Made by a program: the position numbers and the translations under genes. Source: Verrucomicrobiota bacterium (GTDB taxonomy: Bacteria > Verrucomicrobiota > Verrucomicrobiia > Limisphaerales > JADJPG01). Taken from it: a DNA stretch of 61,405 nt. Positions 59,234 through 61,405 of the stretch are shown piece by piece. Position 1 is the stretch's first letter, and every line of letters begins with the position of its first letter. Location of the stretch: assembly GCA_016713365.1 (NCBI GenBank), contig JADJPG010000047.1, positions 1-61,405 of the forward strand. Reading direction: 5' to 3'. Under the pieces are notes generated by a model. The model worked only from the letters and a program-made list of their open reading frames with translations. It ran no database searches and was not told where the DNA came from.

Positions 59234-60907
59234 ATGAAAGCACCTGCACCGCTCAAGCCGCGTCACGTTTATCTCATGGCCAATGGCGACCTCCGCACGT
59301 CGGCCAACCAGAAATGCTGGGCTGAACAAGCCAAGATGGAGGCGATCCTGATCAAGGCGCTCAAGGCCGAGGGCTGGACCGTAGTTCGCGCGCATCTGTT
59401 CGACAAGGCGAAGGGCCACGGCTTCATCGACTCGCAGAAGATGGGCATGGAAGTCTTCCGCAATCTCGACCCCAACGCGCCGCTGATCGTCGCCGAGTGC
59501 GTGTGGCAATACAGCCATCACGTCCTCCACGGGCTGCTCACGCACCGCGGCCCCATTCTCACCGTCGCCAACTGGAGCGGCACCTGGCCGGGGCTCGTCG
59601 GCATGTTGAACCTGAACGGTTCGATGACCAAGGCGGGCATTCGCTACAGCTCGCTCTGGAGTGAGGATTTCAAGGATGACTATTTCAAGAACGGCCTTCG
59701 CCAGTGGCTCTCGACGGGGCTGGTCACCCACGACACCAGCCACGTCCGCGATCTCGCGCTGCCAAGCTGCCGGCGGCGGACGAGAAGATCGGACGCGACT
59801 TCGCGCGCGAGTTGCGTCAGCGCAAGGCCATCCTCGGCGTGTTCGATGAAGGCTGCATGGGCATGTTCAACGCCATCATCCCCGACGACCTCCTGCACGC
59901 CACCGGGATCTTCAAGGAACGCCTCAGCCAGTCCACGCTCTACGCCGCCATGCGCAGGTGCCCGGGCGCCGAGGCGCGCTCGCGTGGCTGGTGCGCAGAA
60001 GGGCATGTGGTTTGACTGGGGCCAGGACGAGGCCACCGAACTCACCGAGGCCCAGACGCTGGCGCAGTGCAAAATGTACATCGCCGCCCTCCGCATCGCC
60101 GACGACTTCGGCTGCGACACCATCGGCATCCAGTACCAGCAGGGCCTGAAGGACCTCGCGCCCGCCAGCGACCTCGTCGAAGGCACGCTCAACAACGTCG
60201 ATCGTCCGCCGGTGCATCCGTCGATGGGCGCGTGCTCTTCGCGGGCGAAGCGCTGCCGCACTTCAACGAAGTCGACGAATGCGCCGGCCTCGACGGCCTG
60301 GTCACCTACCAACTCTGGCGGAAGCTGGGCTTCGCGCCGGAGAACACGCTGCACGATTTGCGCTGGGGCCAGCACTACAAGGGGCCAGGGCGTGGACGAT
60401 TACGTCTGGGTCTTCCTGATCTCCGGCGCCGCGCCGCCGGCGCATTTCGTCGGCGGCTGGAAAGGGGCCAGCAGCGAGCGGCAGCCCTCCATGTATTTCC
60501 GCCTCGGCGGCGGCTCCGTGAAAGGGCGTCAGCAAACCGGGCTGGATCGTCTGGAGCCGCGTCTTCGTGATGGACGGCCAGCTGCACTGCGACCTCGGCG
60601 TGGCGAAGTCGTCAAGCTGCCCGAGAAGGAAACCGAACGGCGCTGGCGCGAAACCACGCCGCAGTGGCCCATCATGCACGCGGTGCTCGATGGCATTTCA
60701 CGCGACCAGATGATGGCGCGGCACAAGTCGAACCACATTCAGGTGGTTTACGCGCCGAACGCGAAGGAAGCCCAGCGCGCGATGCGCATCAAGGCGGCGG
60801 CGATGGCGGGAGCTCGGACTCGAAGTTCACCTCTGCGGGAATGTGGACCTGGCCTGAAAGCTGATCGCGGACGTTGGGTTCCAACCAGGGATACCGACAT
60901 GATTTAG
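59234..60907 (+). CDS. L-fucose isomerase-like protein, disrupted by multiple one-base indels
   Basis: The first 174 residues from ATG 59234 are clean (ADLRTSANQKCWAEQAK-like start, NWSGTWPGLVGMLNL, LWSEDFKDDYF). After about 59755 the homologous sequence jumps between frames: AAKLPAADEKIGRDFA, then GMWFDWGQDEATELTE, RVLFAGEALPHFNE, GQGVDDYVWVFLI, WIVWSRVFVMDGQ, VKLPEKETERRW and ELGLEVHLCGNVDLA with the true stop at 60857. At least seven indels are needed, several in G runs. The open frame to 60907 survives only by chance. The protein resembles COG2407-type sugar isomerases, with DALAFxGxGxxxGR-like sugar-site wording replaced by FVGGWKGASS. Repaired length is about 540 residues. Confidence 0.75.
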   Translation: MKAPAPLKPRHVYLMANGDLRTSANQKCWAEQAKMEAILIKALKAEGWTVVRAHLFDKAKGHGFIDSQKMGMEVFRNLDPNAPLIVAECVWQYSHHVLHGLLTHRGPILTVANWSGTWPGLVGMLNLNGSMTKAGIRYSSLWSEDFKDDYFKNGLRQWLSTGLVTHDTSHVRDLALPSCRRRTRRSDATSRASCVSARPSSACSMKAAWACSTPSSPTTSCTPPGSSRNASASPRSTPPCAGARAPRRARVAGAQKGMWFDWGQDEATELTEAQTLAQCKMYIAALRIADDFGCDTIGIQYQQGLKDLAPASDLVEGTLNNVDRPPVHPSMGACSSRAKRCRTSTKSTNAPASTAWSPTNSGGSWASRRRTRCTICAGASTTRGQGVDDYVWVFLISGAAPPAHFVGGWKGASSERQPSMYFRLGGGSVKGRQQTGLDRLEPRLRDGRPAALRPRRGEVVKLPEKETERRWRETTPQWPIMHAVLDGISRDQMMARHKSNHIQVVYAPNAKEAQRAMRIKAAAMAGARTRSSPLRECGPGLKADRGRWVPTRDTDMI

Positions 60908-61405
60908 GTTCCCCGTTTCATTCGAAGACATCTGGAAGAATCGTGGTTTGAGTGAGCTTTCGGTCGCTTTTGGTCTGGTGGCTGCGGCAGGTTTTCTCGT
61001 GGTTGCTGTTGGTTGGCGTTGCCCTTGAAAGAGCCTGGCTCAACCGGCGTGGATATTCGTGCCTGCTTGGGTGGTTGGCTGGTGTTCATGGGCTGGTTTT
61101 GGATCGTCCTGGTAAGCATCGAAGCCGTCAAGCCCCGGTAAGCGTCACTCAACTGGGGAGTTAACCATTCTGCAGGTGACGTATGCTCTGGTTGTCGGAG
61201 TGCAGTTCCTGTTTGCGTCGCCAAAGGATCGTCAACGCTTCCAAGTGATCGGGCAAGTGTTTGAAGTGGTCATTATTGGTTTCATTGTGTCTATTTCACC
61301 TTGGCCTGGGGCAGCGGGTGAAGGTTCCGTTCGCTACCTCGCATTCTCGCGATGGTGGGGTTGGTGGTGATTACTTCAAATAGAGGTAACTGTAATTCCC
61401 GGACT
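60908..61405. other. 498-base region with no recognised gene
   Basis: Open frames on both strands (60952-61164 plus, 61176-61370 plus, 60904-61224 minus) show no domain or ribosome-binding site. The composition drops in GC and G/T-rich stretches are frequent on the plus strand. It may contain the start of a gene that lies beyond the window. Confidence 0.4.

Noticed and set aside
61176..61370. 64-codon frame near the window end
   Set aside because: No recognisable family or start signal, and the sequence around it shows no coding pattern.

Overview
The window is high-GC, densely coded DNA from a diderm bacterium, most likely a Verrucomicrobiota member (Pedosphaera/Limisphaera-like). This is inferred from gene content: lipid A synthesis (LpxB), several Gfo/Idh/MocA oxidoreductases and TIM-barrel sugar isomerases, a WD40 Ser/Thr kinase beside ECF-type sigma factors, and very large secreted proteins with lamin-tail, CotH, PA14, HYR, Ig-like and right-handed beta-helix parts. 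No rRNA, tRNA, CRISPR array, phage gene or transposase was recognised.

Layout. 1-3113: an RND efflux operon (YgaP-like membrane protein, lipoprotein adaptor, RND permease cut by the window edge) divergent from an ArsR repressor, with a 16-bp palindrome covering both promoters. 3120-8664: radical-SAM protein, ElaB/DUF883 protein, then lpxB with an overlapping oxidoreductase gene, divergent from plsY-gpsA; this is an envelope-lipid block. 8680-13565: two PAS sensor kinases, the second split by one base. 13917-19117: a WD40 Ser/Thr kinase with several frame breaks, preceded by two sigma factor genes on the same strand. 19157-24031: membrane protein, two NADPH:FMN reductase-like proteins, a TlpA-like thioredoxin and an FHA/Yip1 membrane protein. 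24294-28725: TIM-barrel isomerase, small Cys-motif membrane protein, a symmetric hairpin cassette, oxidoreductase, peroxiredoxin and two hypotheticals. 28881-39783: a secreted HExxH/HYR/PA14/lectin protein, metallophosphoesterase, DEAD-box helicase, xylose-isomerase-like protein, and a secreted beta-helix protein split in two. 40172-47102: coiled-coil protein, glgB, a response regulator with a Cys4 tail and a 1077-residue hybrid histidine kinase. 47543-58005: a cell-surface protein of about 3,480 residues with CotH, seven lamin-tail-like units and three copies of one WRF-type domain. 58059-60857: Tat-exported oxidoreductase and an L-fucose-isomerase-like gene carrying many single-base indels. 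The last 500 bases hold nothing recognised.

Two themes stand out. First, signalling: three PAS kinases, a lone receiver protein, an STK with two sigma factors and an FHA protein lie close together. Second, secreted proteins: three of them end in the same kind of Tyr-rich module finishing in an aromatic-Tyr-Arg triplet. At least five genes are broken by one-base indels, many in short homopolymers while the encoded motifs stay intact. This looks more like sequencing or assembly error than decay, but only read mapping can decide. Non-coding repeats (hairpin cassettes, inverted repeats, small tandem repeats) are frequent, and two of them reach into coding sequence (lpxB and the metallophosphoesterase signal peptide).
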